Source: Entamoeba histolytica HM-1:IMSS (taxonomy: Eukaryota > Evosea > Mastigamoebida > Endamoebidae). Taken from it: a DNA stretch of 64,000 nucleotides. Location: the NCBI RefSeq assembly GCF_000208925.1, contig NW_001914875.1, forward strand, positions 1 to 64,000, given 5' to 3'. Of the stretch, positions 21,376-31,808 are shown piece by piece. The translations under genes and the position numbers were made by a program. Position 1 is the first letter of the stretch; every line of letters begins with the position of its first letter. Under the pieces are notes generated by a model, which made no database searches, had not been told where the DNA came from, and was given only the letters and a program-made list of their open reading frames with translations.

Positions 21376-22653
21376 ATGGTATTTCAAATACTATTATTTA
21401 TTGTCTTTACTTATTCATTTGAAATGTGGCAACTCACTGATATTCATTTAGATCCTATGTATACTGTTGGGAGTGATCCATTAAAATTATGTAGAGAAGG
21501 AAAAGGGAATGCAGGGAAGTATGGAGATTATTCATGTGATGCAAACATGGCATTATTAGATTCATTAGTTAAATTTATCAAAAGAAATACTGATGTAAAT
21601 GGAAAAGTTATGGTTTATAATGGTGATATTGTTTCACGTGCAATCCCTAAATATAATTTAGATTATGTAAAACAATCGATCGTTAATGCTACTGCTTTAT
21701 TAAAGAAATTTGAAGACTTTTTCATTATTCCTATGTTAGGAAATCATGATGTTTATCCTGCTAATCAAATGGCTATTAATTCTCAATGGATATTTCAATT
21801 TGCTGCTGAACAATTTGCTCCTTTCTTATCACAAAATGCTATTGAATCATTTAAACATGGAGGATATTATACTATGCCATTTCCTGCACATTTAGGTATT
21901 AAAGTTCCTTTAAATGCTGTAGTTCTTAATACTGTTTTATATTATAATTATAATAAACAAACAATGGATTCTACAGATCCTTTAGGACAATTTGAATGGT
22001 TTAAAACAGTAATGGATGGATATAGAAAGACTGGACAAAGAGCTATTGTTAGTATGCACATATGTCCTGGAGTGGCTGAAAGGTTTAATTATTCAGACCA
22101 ATTATATCCACAATATAATGATAGACTAGTTGATTCATTAGCAGAGTATAATGATGTTATTCTTGGAGTATTATGTGGACATTTACATACAGATACTTTC
22201 AGAATTTTAAGTAAAGGAAATAAGAAGGTAATGGCATTTATTGGACCGTCTGTAGACACATGGTTAGGAACATCACCTTCAATAAGAAAATACGATGTTG
22301 GAAATGGACAAGGATATATGAAAGAATTTAAGAATTATCACTTCCAATTACGACCAAAAAAAGATAAATTAAAACCTAAAACAACTATTAAACAACCAAG
22401 TGATGGATTTAATAAATGGAAATTCAATTATGGATCATCGTCAGAGTATGGATTAAAAGAATTAAGTCCTAAAGAATTTGAAATTCTTGCAGCAAGAATG
22501 GATAAGGATCTTCAATTATTTAATAAATATCATCTTCATTTTAGAGCAGATACACCAGGATTTACTTGCAAAGGAAATTGTAAAAACAATTGTATGTGTG
22601 CTGTGAGATATCCAAGACAGAATGAATTTGCAAATTGTGTAGTTTGGAATTAA
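21376..22653 (+). CDS. Acid sphingomyelinase-like phosphodiesterase
   Basis: Protein of 425 aa with a signal peptide (MVFQILLFIVFTYS) and a calcineurin-type metallophosphoesterase fold. Metal-binding motifs appear in order: TDIHLD (D22, H24), NGDIVS, LGNHDV, SMHICPG and CGHLHTD. The sequence near the start, HLDPMYTVGSDPLKLCR, and the Cys-rich end (CKGNCKNNCMC) are typical of ASM-like phosphodiesterases (SMPDL3 type). No N-terminal saposin domain is present, as in SMPDL3 proteins. Family members hydrolyse phosphodiesters or phosphoanhydrides, including nucleotides, in lysosomes or outside the cell; sphingomyelin need not be the substrate. The product is expected in the phagosome-lysosome system or secreted. 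A neutral sphingomyelinase-like gene lies 20 kb away. Confidence 0.92.
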   Translation: MVFQILLFIVFTYSFEMWQLTDIHLDPMYTVGSDPLKLCREGKGNAGKYGDYSCDANMALLDSLVKFIKRNTDVNGKVMVYNGDIVSRAIPKYNLDYVKQSIVNATALLKKFEDFFIIPMLGNHDVYPANQMAINSQWIFQFAAEQFAPFLSQNAIESFKHGGYYTMPFPAHLGIKVPLNAVVLNTVLYYNYNKQTMDSTDPLGQFEWFKTVMDGYRKTGQRAIVSMHICPGVAERFNYSDQLYPQYNDRLVDSLAEYNDVILGVLCGHLHTDTFRILSKGNKKVMAFIGPSVDTWLGTSPSIRKYDVGNGQGYMKEFKNYHFQLRPKKDKLKPKTTIKQPSDGFNKWKFNYGSSSEYGLKELSPKEFEILAARMDKDLQLFNKYHLHFRADTPGFTCKGNCKNNCMCAVRYPRQNEFANCVVWN

Positions 22654-22717
22654 GTCTTATCAATTCTTTCTTTTGGTTTCAGTTGATTGCAACATTTTTT
22701 TGATTTTAAATAATAAA

Positions 22718-24111
22718 TTATAATTTGTGATGCATTTCTAATATTTCTCTAAAACCAAACATTAAAACACTTAACCCATAACCAATTGTTACTGAACGAA
22801 AGAAATACATATTAGTGTTGATAGAACAAAATAATAATTCCATTAAATATGTAAAAATTGATATTCCTACTAATACTTTCCAACGAGAATCACTTTTTTC
22901 AATTTCCCATTCAATTGGTTGACGAATTGATACATCTTTACAAAGATCAGCAAAAGTCATTTGAGGAGGGCCAATATCAGTACAATCATGAATGATATAA
23001 GAACCACCAAATCGAATTTTTTTTGATGTTTTATGAATAAGAGCATTTTTTATAGAAGGACCAGCAACTCTAATACATAATGAAGCAATTAAAAAATGAA
23101 CAACTGCAGTAGAAAAGAAATAAACTAATATTGGTGGAAGGAATTTATAAACAACTAATGATAATATAAAAGTTACAAAAACAATTATATATGAAATTGG
23201 TTGAGAGTTTAAAGGAAAAAATTGAATAGAGACTGTAATCTATTCACATGAGTTATGTTATTTTTAATATTTAAAAGATAATGAAATAGATAGCAAACAT
23301 ATTCTAATGATGATCCAATTAATGAATCAACTATTCCATGGAAAAACCAAAATGCAAATAAAACTAATAATCCATATTGAACATCTGGAACAGCATACAT
23401 AATACGTGTTGCATTTCTAAAAAAATGAGAATTTGTATCATCAGATGCACACACTCTCATAAAACATGAAGTTGTTAAAATTGCACCAATTGCTATGTTA
23501 AAAGAACCAATACATAAAGGACTATGAATAGGATGTATATATGAAAGAAAACAAAGGAATATCCATACAATAAAAGAATAGTCCCAAGAAAGAGTATGAC
23601 CATCATTTATTATTAATACCAATTCTGAATAAATAAATATATGATCAACTATTCCAGTTTCAAATTGATAAAAAAATTGTAATAAAGAATATATTGATGA
23701 CATTATTAAAACTACTAGGGTTGTTTTCCATGGAATTTGTTTTGTTAAATAAATATGACAAATTGTAGATGATATAATAATTAATGGTAATTGCAATAGA
23801 TGTTCTAAAAGAATAAGAATTAATGATATAAATAACATAATCATTCTGTTTTGTTTTGATAATTGTTTTTGTGTTATTGGAATATTAATATATTCAGCTA
23901 CATTTACTGCATTTTTTCCATATAAATTATATAATATTCTTTTATGTGGATCTTCTAAGACTGAATATGCCTCTGCAATAGCATTAAATTCAGTTGAATT
24001 TGGATTTCTATCTGGATGATATTGTTTTGCTAATAAATGATATCTTCTTTTAATTTGTTGCAATGAAGAAGAAGGTGACACGCCAAGTATTTTGTAGTAG
24101 TCATCATTCAT
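22718..24111 (-). CDS. J-domain (DnaJ) multi-pass membrane protein
   Basis: Two exons on the minus strand, 24111-23299 and 23239-22718, with a 59-nt intron (GTTTGC...AATAG) that keeps the frame, give 444 aa. Residues 1-65 are a classical J domain with the HPD motif (KQYHPDRNPNS), which stimulates Hsp70 ATPase activity. The rest has about eight hydrophobic segments (for example IMLFISLILILLEHLL, LIIISSTICHIYLT, TLVVLIMSSIYSLL, YIIVFVTFILSLVVY and WKVLVGISIFTYLMELLF), so the J domain faces one side of a polytopic membrane protein, probably the ER. I know no close named family. The second exon is needed for the last three membrane segments; without splicing the frame would stop at 23209. Confidence 0.85.
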
Positions 24112-24256
24112 TGACTAATTATTAGTTCTTTTTTAATTTTTTATAATAATTATAATATAAAAATGTATATATAACAAAAAGAATTACTACAACAAAAAAT
24201 GAATGACAATACTAAAACTGTTTTGTAAAAAAATTTAATACGTTATAATCACTAAA

Positions 24257-24262
24257 GAACTT
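24257..24262 (+). promoter_or_regulatory. GAACTT box upstream of the Sec15-like gene
   Basis: GAACTT lies 58 bp before the ATG at 24320 and matches the Entamoeba GAAC core-promoter element. Confidence 0.35.
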
Positions 24263-24319
24263 AAAAAAAAGAAGAAAAAAGAATAAAAATAGGTCAAACA
24301 TCTTAAAAATCAAAATAGA

Positions 24320-26527
24320 ATGAACGGAGCAAAAAATCAACCAAGTTTGACAAAAGAAAAAAGAGAACAATTTTCTGATGTATTGTATTCAATCTCTCAT
24401 AGTGAGAAGTACGAAACAGTTTTAAAAGAAGTAATTGAAAATGGAAAAGAAAATGATCTTGAAGCAGTTCTTCAAGAATATGTTGATAAAAGAGAAACGG
24501 AAATTCAAACTATTTGTAATGACCAATTCCAAAAATTTATTGGATGTACTGAACAATTAGGAACTGTTAAAGAAAAAATGATTAAAACACAAGAACGGTT
24601 AGAAAAAACAAGTTCACAAGCAAAAGAATCAAGTGATATTTTATTTAGTAAAATTAAATTATTAAGTAATAATAGAGTTTCGACTGTTAATATTATGAAA
24701 ACATTAGGTTTTGTTGAAAAATTAAAAACTATATTAGAAACAGTTAAAGGAATTGAAGATGATATTAGTAATGGTCATATTTCAAAAGCTTTCATTGTTT
24801 ATGATCGTTTAAGAAAATTACAATTATTTGAACAAAATGAATATAAAATTATTCAACTAATTAATTTAAGACTTGAAACTATTAAAAGTAGTATTAAAAA
24901 TAAAGCTATAAAATTATTTGATAGATGGTGTGAAGCTGTTAATGAAGATAATGAAAAAATTGGTATTTCAATACTTGATCATAACAAAGAACTTATTGTT
25001 AATAATGCCAGTTCTAAAGAAGAAGATTATGACGCTTTTGAGAAATCAGAAATAAATTTTGTTTGGTTATATGAGGCTTATTTTATTCACATGTCTTTTC
25101 ATACTGAACAAGATTTTATTAATCAATATAAAGATTTACAAGAACAACGATATACAGCAATTCAAAGTTATCCAAATCAATCACTTCAACAAATGTTAAG
25201 TAAAATGTTAGGATTTTTCGTGATTGAACATCAAGTTCAACAAACAACAGAAAATATTGTTAAATCTGAAGATTTACAAAAAATGTGGGGAGATGCTGCT
25301 CAAAAACTCAAAACATTTTCTTCTGGTTATCTTAGTCTTAAACAAGGACTAGACGTTTTCCTTAAAACTAAAGATCAAATGACATATTTTATTAAAGCTG
25401 TTAAGGTTTATGATTATGATGCTTCTCCTTTAGTTGGTGCATTACAAAGTATTTTTGCTAAATATGCTATTAAAATTGGTGAACAATATTATGAAAGATT
25501 AAAAAATGAAATTAAACCAGAATTATTCCAAGCCACTGCTCCTACTACAGAATTACAAAAACAATTTATGACTCTTATTGAAACTACATCAAATCCAAAT
25601 ATGAAAAGTATTACATTACCAACAATATATTCAAGAGCTTTCTATCTTTGTTTAGAAAAATTGGTACCATTTATTGAGGAACTTGAAAGATATGAAATGG
25701 AATTAGACATAGCACTAGAACCAATATGTGGTACAATGCAAGAATATCTTTATGAGCTTTTAAAAATTTATCCTGAATTTTTAAAATCAAATAATAAAGC
25801 AACATTACAAATAACATACCAAATTTTGGTTGATTTAGAAGGGTTTGAAAAAACAACACCATTAATTTGTTCATTAATTTCTGATCATTTTGGTAAACGA
25901 TTTAGTGACTTAACCAAAATTGCTAAAGAGTTTAATATTAAACAAAAGACTGAATCAATTTATAAAGGAGTAAAAGAATGGATTTGTGAAAAATATTTCA
26001 ATACGATACAAGACTTTATGAAAACATGTGATACAATGTCATCAATTTCATCAGAAAAGTCACATGAATTTATAGACTCTATTATTAACTTTACTAAAAA
26101 TCAATTTTCACAATTATCTATTTTATCTCCAGTAGTTGTCTCAGAGATTCAAACTCAAATGTTACAAAAATTAAATGAGTCATTAACCAATCTTATATCT
26201 AATTGTCAAAAATTCAATTGTAATTTTATTAAACAATTCCAATGTGACATTAATGCAATTGAAAACTTTTGTATGTCTAATCCTACATTTAAAAGTCAGG
26301 TTTATACCTTTGTTTGGTGTAAACAAGTATCAACATTCTTTAATTCACCTCATCCTGAAGAGTTTTTAGTTGAAGAAACAAGAAATAAACTTTATAATAA
26401 ATTATCTGATAAAACAGAATTAACAACATTAATTAATAAATTTGATACAAATAGTCTTCCAAGAAATGACCCTCGAAAGAAAGCATATAGTACAGTAAAA
26501 GGACAACTCTCAAAATTAAAATTTTAA
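24320..26527 (+). CDS. Exocyst complex subunit, Sec15-like
   Basis: Single-exon protein of 735 aa, all helical, with no membrane segment. The N-terminus (~20-130) has the exocyst pattern of a short helical run followed by coiled coil around residues 70-110 (FIGCTEQLGTVKEKMIKTQ), resembling the Sec15/EXOC6 start (ICN.H...FI.S..EL). The length matches Sec15 (about 750-800 aa). Sec15 links the vesicle Rab GTPase to the exocyst and so helps tether secretory vesicles at the plasma membrane. The CATCHR-type helical rods of exocyst subunits resemble each other, so Sec6 or another subunit is an alternative. Codon use is uniform along the gene. Confidence 0.65.
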   Translation: MNGAKNQPSLTKEKREQFSDVLYSISHSEKYETVLKEVIENGKENDLEAVLQEYVDKRETEIQTICNDQFQKFIGCTEQLGTVKEKMIKTQERLEKTSSQAKESSDILFSKIKLLSNNRVSTVNIMKTLGFVEKLKTILETVKGIEDDISNGHISKAFIVYDRLRKLQLFEQNEYKIIQLINLRLETIKSSIKNKAIKLFDRWCEAVNEDNEKIGISILDHNKELIVNNASSKEEDYDAFEKSEINFVWLYEAYFIHMSFHTEQDFINQYKDLQEQRYTAIQSYPNQSLQQMLSKMLGFFVIEHQVQQTTENIVKSEDLQKMWGDAAQKLKTFSSGYLSLKQGLDVFLKTKDQMTYFIKAVKVYDYDASPLVGALQSIFAKYAIKIGEQYYERLKNEIKPELFQATAPTTELQKQFMTLIETTSNPNMKSITLPTIYSRAFYLCLEKLVPFIEELERYEMELDIALEPICGTMQEYLYELLKIYPEFLKSNNKATLQITYQILVDLEGFEKTTPLICSLISDHFGKRFSDLTKIAKEFNIKQKTESIYKGVKEWICEKYFNTIQDFMKTCDTMSSISSEKSHEFIDSIINFTKNQFSQLSILSPVVVSEIQTQMLQKLNESLTNLISNCQKFNCNFIKQFQCDINAIENFCMSNPTFKSQVYTFVWCKQVSTFFNSPHPEEFLVEETRNKLYNKLSDKTELTTLINKFDTNSLPRNDPRKKAYSTVKGQLSKLKF

Positions 26528-26620
26528 TTGAGAATTAAATTAAAAATAATTAATTTAAGTTTTTATGTTTTTCTTAATAGAACTAAAAAATATTAAAAAA
26601 AACTAAAAAAGGAATATTTA

Positions 26621-27995
26621 ATGTTAACGTTATTGGTCATTGTTTTGTTCTATAAATCAATGGCTTTACCAAAAATATTTAGTCTTTCTATTCGTAACAG
26701 TTGGGGAAACAAATACCAAAAAATAGTTGAAAGAAGAGATAATTATTTGTCATTAATAGATAATGATTCACAATACACTTTATCAAATACTGAGAAGACT
26801 TCAGTAGGATATTTATTCCAAGGAAAAGATGAAAGTATTAGTTCTAAATTTGTTTGTTTTTTTTTTATTTAAATTAATAACATAAATATTTTTTTATTTT
26901 TGTTATTAAAATAATATATTTTATTAAATACAATAAAATTAACAGTGGAGAGTTTAACAAATGAATTTATTGAATTATTTGTTCCACTTCAAATTCAAAG
27001 AAAAGTTGGTGAAATTGGAATTGTACTTTCAGAAGAGTCTGTTCGTAATAATGATTTAAAAACAGGTAAAAATGGATTAGAAATTAGTTTAAAAATGAAT
27101 AATAAAGGAAAAGACCAAATGCTTTTAACTATTTTTAATAATAAAGATGATAGATATAATCAAGTTCATACTTTAACTTGTAAAAGTTTAAAAAGTGCAC
27201 CAAGAAATACTGGGATTTATATTGTTTATAATGGAGAATTAAATACAATTTCTGTTTGTTTAACTAATTTCCTTTACTTATTATTCTAAATTACTTATAG
27301 TAATAGACTGATCTTTATCTTGACGGTGATCAAGTTAAATGTTCTAGTGAAAATTTTATTAAAATTCCTAAGAAAGTTTTTATTTCATTAATTGGAAAAG
27401 GATTTAATGGTTTGGTAAAGGAAATTAATATCGTTAATAAACTTACTAAACAACCTAAACAACAACTAATAACAAAAAAATATACCATTGATGAAATTAA
27501 AGGAAAACCTCACAACGAAATTTTATATGAAATTTATGATGGTATCAAAGGATTATATATCCCTTTATTAGATGCTTCAAAACAATCAGTTGATTATGCT
27601 CAAACCGTTAATAATTTAAAACATTATGTCAGAGATACATTAATTCCTAAATGTGGTAATGTGTTTGTTTTTTATATAATAGTTTAGATCATCTTCTCAT
27701 TCCTTTTATTTGACTAAAATAACGAACATTTTCACCTAGTATTAATTATTTTAGAGAAGAACCTATTAATATACAAGAAGTCCTTGATAAGGTTAATAAA
27801 ATTAATATTACTAAAACACAAGACTCTATTAAAGAATTAACCAAATTAGATGCTTTCAATGAACTTAACTTTGTTACAAGAAATCCTACTTCATTTTTAT
27901 TCTGGTTTATCACATTAGGAGTTCAAGGATTTACTGTATTTGTTCTTTATTTCATCATAAAAAAGAAGAAAAGAACACAAGTTAACATGAAATAA
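26621..27995 (+). CDS. L-type lectin cargo receptor (ERGIC-53/VIP36-like)
   Basis: Four exons: 26621-26851, 26951-27253, 27307-27662 and 27755-27995 (376 aa). All introns begin GTTTGT. The acceptor of intron 1 is the least certain: the in-frame choice ends GGAG at 26950, while a nearby CAG at 26945 would need another donor. A signal peptide is present (MLTLLVIVLFYKSMA). The lumenal domain is beta-rich and has the L-type lectin pattern: a GIYIVYNGELNTIS strand, YLDGDQVKC and VFISLIGKGFNGL. After a short coiled region there is one membrane helix (FWFITLGVQGFTVFVLYFII) and a basic cytoplasmic end with KKKKR and NMK. Such proteins carry glycoproteins between ER and Golgi. Carbohydrate-binding residues were not checked. 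Confidence 0.68.
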
Positions 27996-28167
27996 TTCAA
28001 TTTTTAAAAACAATCTTAAAATTAGTTCATCAAAACTTATAATTCTAGCCAAAATCTCAATCTTATTTGAACATAATAAAATCTCCAGATCACTTTTTTA
28101 ATAAAAACAGAAAGGTAAAGTGATATATAAAAGACAATGTTGAACAAATAAAATATCAAAGCAAGTT

Positions 28168-29196
28168 ATGGAATATCAACCAAAGGTTATCTTAATTACT
28201 GGTGGTGCTGGATTTATAGCATCTCATGTAGTTATTCATTTTGTCAATGAATATCCACAATGTACAATTATTAATGTAGATAAATTAGATTATTGCTCTT
28301 CATTAAAGAATCTTGAAGAAATCCAAGATGCTCCAAATTATAAATTCTATATCGCTGATATTACTGACCATCATACTATGCAAAAGATTTTTGAAATGGA
28401 ACATGTTGATACTGTTCTTCATTTTGCAGCTCAAACCCATGTAGATAATTCATTTGGAAATTCATTCCAATTTACTCATAACAATATTTATGGTACACAT
28501 GTTTTATTAGAAATTGCTAAAGCTAATCATATTAAAAGATTTATTCATGTCTCTACTGACGAAGTTTATGGTCAAGTTATTGGAAATGCTGCAACTGAAA
28601 ACTCTTTATTAAACCCAACTAATCCATATTCAGCAACAAAAGCTGGTGCTGAATTTATTGCTCGTGCATTTTATCAATCATTTGGACTTCCACTAATCAT
28701 TACAAGAGGAAATAATGTATTTGGACCACACCAATTTCCAGAGAAATTAATTCCTAAGTTCATTACTCTTCTTGACAGAGGAAAAAATTGTCCACTTCAT
28801 GGTTGTGGTGAAGAAAAAAGAAGTTTTATTTATGTCCAAGATGTTGTTAACGCTTTTGATGTAGTCTTGAGAAAAGGAATTGTTGGACAAATATACAATA
28901 TCGGAACTACAAGAGAGATTTCTAACAATGAAGTTGCACATGCCCTTCTTGATATTTTCCAAGTACCAAAAGAAGAACAAGACTCAAGAATTTATCATGT
29001 CAAGAATAGATGTTTTAATGACCAAAGATATTCTCTTGATGTTAGTAAATTAGAGAAGTTAGGATGGAGAGCCACCACTTCATTTGAAGAAGGACTTAAG
29101 AAAACTGTTGAATGGTATCTAGAGCATAGAAACAATTGGGAAAGAACAGATGAGGCTCTTGTTCCACATCCAAGATTTGGACAAAAAGAAATGTAG
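28168..29196 (+). CDS. dTDP-glucose (or UDP-glucose) 4,6-dehydratase
   Basis: Protein of 342 aa, full length for the RmlB/RHM-type extended SDR family. It has the NAD-binding GGAGFIASHV at residues ~11-20, the conserved HFAAQTHVDNS (~90-100), STDEVYG (~131), the catalytic YSATK (Tyr/Lys, ~156-160) and an RGNNVFGPHQFPEKLIPKF segment typical of 4,6-dehydratases. The enzyme makes the 4-keto-6-deoxy sugar nucleotide, the first step to rhamnose-type or related deoxysugars. The other pathway genes are not in this window. No intron is evident; the gene ends with KEM and a TAG stop. Confidence 0.95.
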   Translation: MEYQPKVILITGGAGFIASHVVIHFVNEYPQCTIINVDKLDYCSSLKNLEEIQDAPNYKFYIADITDHHTMQKIFEMEHVDTVLHFAAQTHVDNSFGNSFQFTHNNIYGTHVLLEIAKANHIKRFIHVSTDEVYGQVIGNAATENSLLNPTNPYSATKAGAEFIARAFYQSFGLPLIITRGNNVFGPHQFPEKLIPKFITLLDRGKNCPLHGCGEEKRSFIYVQDVVNAFDVVLRKGIVGQIYNIGTTREISNNEVAHALLDIFQVPKEEQDSRIYHVKNRCFNDQRYSLDVSKLEKLGWRATTSFEEGLKKTVEWYLEHRNNWERTDEALVPHPRFGQKEM

Positions 29197-29265
29197 TTGT
29201 AACTTTGGTTATTAACAAATAATTTACTTTTTTAATAATATTGTTTTTAAATTTTAATAAGAAAG

Positions 29266-30153
29266 TCAATTAAAAGCACCTTCAGAAATATTAAAAAGGT
29301 TATATGGAGAAACAATAATTGGATCATCTGCTACTTCACAATAGTGTTGAAGAATAACATCAAATCGATTCAAATAATGTGTAGAGAATAAAAAGTGAGG
29401 CATTCTTGAGAAAATTTCTGGAGTTGTAATTAATCCTCCAAGCTGTTTGTAAGAATATTTTGGCCAATTAACTTTTAACTTATATGTAGACCCATGAATT
29501 TGGTTTTGTTCTCTTTCTGCCTTTGACATGTATGTTTGAAGAATACAGAAATTAGGTGTTTCTTCAATAGCACTATTAATAAATTCATACAAGTTATTTG
29601 CAAAAATTGAATTTAATGTTACTCCAATGGGTGCAATAAAAATTAAGTCCAAATCCTTATGAAGTGTTTTAGTAAATGGGTAGAAATCTTGAACAAATGA
29701 GATATCTTCTTGATATTGGTTAAAAGGATATTGCTCTTTAGTTTCAGTTCTATATTCAAAACCAAAAAGGGAAATATAATATCCCATATTTGGCCAATAC
29801 TTTGTTTCGGAACGCTCAGAAAATAGAAGTGGAATAAATTGGATATTACTATGAGTTGGTAATTTTGGTAATTTAGAGCCAGGAATAGGTAAAACCCCAA
29901 TTTTAAATTTTCTTTGAACAGAAGGTTTAGGAATAGGATAAGTATTTGGTCTAAATAAAATTTCTTCATCAGTTAATTTAATTATCTCTGTGTTCTCATT
30001 TACATTATTATCATTATAAGACCAATTAACTTGAGGAATAACATTTGATAAACTAACATCAAAGGAGGTTTTGGAAGGACTGATAATTACTTGGAATAAA
30101 AACAAGGTAATAAGAAAACTGAAAATTAGAATTACAATAGTTATTATGTTCAT
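29266..30153 (-). CDS. Type II membrane protein, 295 aa, unknown
   Basis: I do not recognise this family. The N-terminus is a signal anchor (residues 3-25, IITIVILIFSFLITLFLF) followed by a Ser/Asn-rich stem and a compact domain from ~80 to 295. The domain has FKIGVLPIPGSKLPKLPTHS, an LIFIAPIGVTLNS segment that resembles the metal-site strand of glycosyltransferases but lacks a DXD, and LGGLITTPEIFSRMPHFL. The topology, short anchor plus stem plus lumenal domain, is that of Golgi glycosyltransferases, and that is the best guess. It is convergent with the 4,6-dehydratase gene, 69 bp away, a neighbour that could also concern sugars, but this link is only inference. Confidence 0.7.
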   Translation of the reverse strand: MNIITIVILIFSFLITLFLFQVIISPSKTSFDVSLSNVIPQVNWSYNDNNVNENTEIIKLTDEEILFRPNTYPIPKPSVQRKFKIGVLPIPGSKLPKLPTHSNIQFIPLLFSERSETKYWPNMGYYISLFGFEYRTETKEQYPFNQYQEDISFVQDFYPFTKTLHKDLDLIFIAPIGVTLNSIFANNLYEFINSAIEETPNFCILQTYMSKAEREQNQIHGSTYKLKVNWPKYSYKQLGGLITTPEIFSRMPHFLFSTHYLNRFDVILQHYCEVADDPIIVSPYNLFNISEGAFN

Positions 30154-30218
30154 CTATAAACCTAGTTATTAAAAAGTTATAAAATTAAGTTTAAAAAAAA
30201 TCTTAAAAAAAAAATTAG

Positions 30219-30506
30219 TTATTTTAGTTCAGGATGTTTATCAATAATTTCATCAGCAGTTTCAGAAATAGTTGAAAGTAATTTTTCAATTTTTCCTTCC
30301 CACTCATCAATTTCATGATGACCTTCAAAATAAACAATTCCTTCAACTTGATCAATAGATGCTTTTAATTTATTTGCCCAAACTTCATGAATAACTAACT
30401 TTTCTGCTTCTTCTTCCTTCATATTGAGGTGTTTTGCAAGTTCACTTATTAAAATAGTGTTATAAATATTTGAAAGTTCTACAAGTTTACTTTGTACTGA
30501 ACTCAT
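30219..30506 (-). CDS. Small PCI winged-helix-tail protein (CSN4 C-terminus-like)
   Basis: A 95-aa protein that aligns over its whole length with the C-terminal end of COP9 signalosome subunit 4. It has ISELAKHLNMKEEEAEKLV (the winged-helix part), then ASIDQVEGIVYFE (like FIDQIDGIVHFE) and a helical tail (WEGKIEKLLSTISETADEI). Complete CSN4 is about 400 aa; here only the last quarter exists, and the upstream 90 bp shows no further coding sequence or acceptor site. It may be a real shortened subunit or a duplicated tail of a full-length gene elsewhere. The frame is clean, with a proper ATG, and is flanked by two other minus-strand genes. Confidence 0.75.
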   Translation of the reverse strand: MSSVQSKLVELSNIYNTILISELAKHLNMKEEEAEKLVIHEVWANKLKASIDQVEGIVYFEGHHEIDEWEGKIEKLLSTISETADEIIDKHPELK

Positions 30507-30600
30507 TGAAATAGTAATTCAGAGATGTAGATAGTTTGAGGTATAATTTCTTTCTTTTTTTTCCGTTATATATAACATGAAAAAAAGGAATTTAATTCAA

Positions 30601-31122
30601 TTAAAGTTTTTCAACGATTTTTTTCACTGATTGTTTGGGTAATAAAGTGTCATCTTTCATTAATGAATCTACTATTTCAGCTTTTTGAGTACTATTTAAT
30701 GATTGTATATCTTTAGGACACTTTTTAAGAATTTCTTTATCTACTTTATCAATCCATTTTGGTTGATTTTTTTTATAATTATTAAGGAATGATTCACATG
30801 GAGCTACAGCACTTTCTTCAACAACAACTTTATGATACTTACACTTACGATATTTTTTTAATACCATACTTAAGGTAGCTTGATTTTCAGCTTCTACAAT
30901 AACTTTTAAGTTTTTAAACTTCTCATCAAGAATTCTCATGTCAATGTCTGAACTTAATTTATCTGTTGCTGTTTTGTTTTGTATTGGTTTTGGTGCATTA
31001 CATGGTTTTTCATTTAATATAGCTTCAGCCATCATTCTTTTTACTTCACTTTTTGCTTCAGAATAAATACCTTCTGCATTTGCTATACTAATAATTAAAA
31101 GAAGTACAGTAATCATTTTCAT
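30601..31122 (-). CDS. Small secreted protein, 173 aa
   Basis: I recognise no family. It has a clear signal peptide (MKMITVLLLIISIANA) with a likely cut before EGIYSE. The mature protein of ~157 aa is Lys-rich and helical, with four Cys residues (CNAP, KCKYH, APCES, KKCPK) that could form two disulfides. No membrane segment or retention signal is seen; it ends IVEKL. The helical four-Cys plan recalls small saposin-like proteins such as the amoebapores, but the six-Cys saposin pattern is missing, so I do not make that call. Confidence 0.78.
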   Translation of the reverse strand: MKMITVLLLIISIANAEGIYSEAKSEVKRMMAEAILNEKPCNAPKPIQNKTATDKLSSDIDMRILDEKFKNLKVIVEAENQATLSMVLKKYRKCKYHKVVVEESAVAPCESFLNNYKKNQPKWIDKVDKEILKKCPKDIQSLNSTQKAEIVDSLMKDDTLLPKQSVKKIVEKL

Positions 31123-31786
31123 TGATAAAAATAATATAATTTTTAAGTTCTTTTTTATTTTTTTCTAAAATCATACAAAAACTTTTCTTATTTTTCTCTT
31201 TTATACTTAATATACCACCTATCCAAAATGATTCATATTAAGATATTGTAATTGTCTTATACATACTCTTAAATTAATATAAAAATTATTCCGTTAGAAA
31301 AAAAAAGTAATTTGACTGTGACTCTTATTAATATTATTAATCAAAACTTGAAAAAATATGATGAAAATCTTTTTTGAGAAAGAGTCAATCATTATTTCTT
31401 TTTAAAAATGAGACTCTACCAGAAGATGAAATGAAAACCAATTAGCAAGAGTCATCCAATTAGTTTATAATTTAAACATGTAGTCATTACAAAAATCTCT
31501 CATAAATCTTCAGATATAATTAATATCTTATTATTTACTAAGTTGTAACATCAAAATTTTTATTTCTATTGGTAGTAATTTACCAAATTATTTGTGTAAT
31601 TCTTCTACAACTAAAAACTTAAACGATATATAAATAAAAATTAATAAAATTAAGTTTTGAGAATTTGTGATTAAGAATAAAGTTTTCAACAAGTAAGATG
31701 TAATAATTTTTTATGAAAGAAATAAAAAATTTTGTTATATATATCTTTATTTAATAGCAATAACATAAAATTAAAAAAAAGAATTA
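31123..31786. other. AT-rich intergenic region
   Basis: No gene was found. The first bases contain the promoter of the secreted-protein gene on the minus strand (GTTCTTTT near 31146). The right end borders the SINE target-site duplication. Confidence 0.5.
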
Positions 31787-31808
31787 ATAACAAAAAAATT
31801 AAAGAAAA
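31787..31808. repeat. Target-site duplication of the SINE, left copy
   Basis: A 22-bp sequence (ATAACA..., ending AAAGAAAA) is repeated exactly at 32129-32150. Such exact flanking repeats mark a retrotransposition event. Confidence 0.85.

Noticed and set aside
26852..26950. The frame at 26621-26872 as a complete small gene
   Set aside because: It runs into a GTTTGT intron; the downstream frames join it to form one lectin-type membrane protein.
28747..28980. 77-aa minus-strand frame within the dehydratase gene
   Set aside because: Antisense to a well-supported enzyme; no independent signal.
30601..31122. Amoebapore or saposin-like toxin
   Set aside because: Only four Cys residues and spacing unlike the six-Cys saposin fold.
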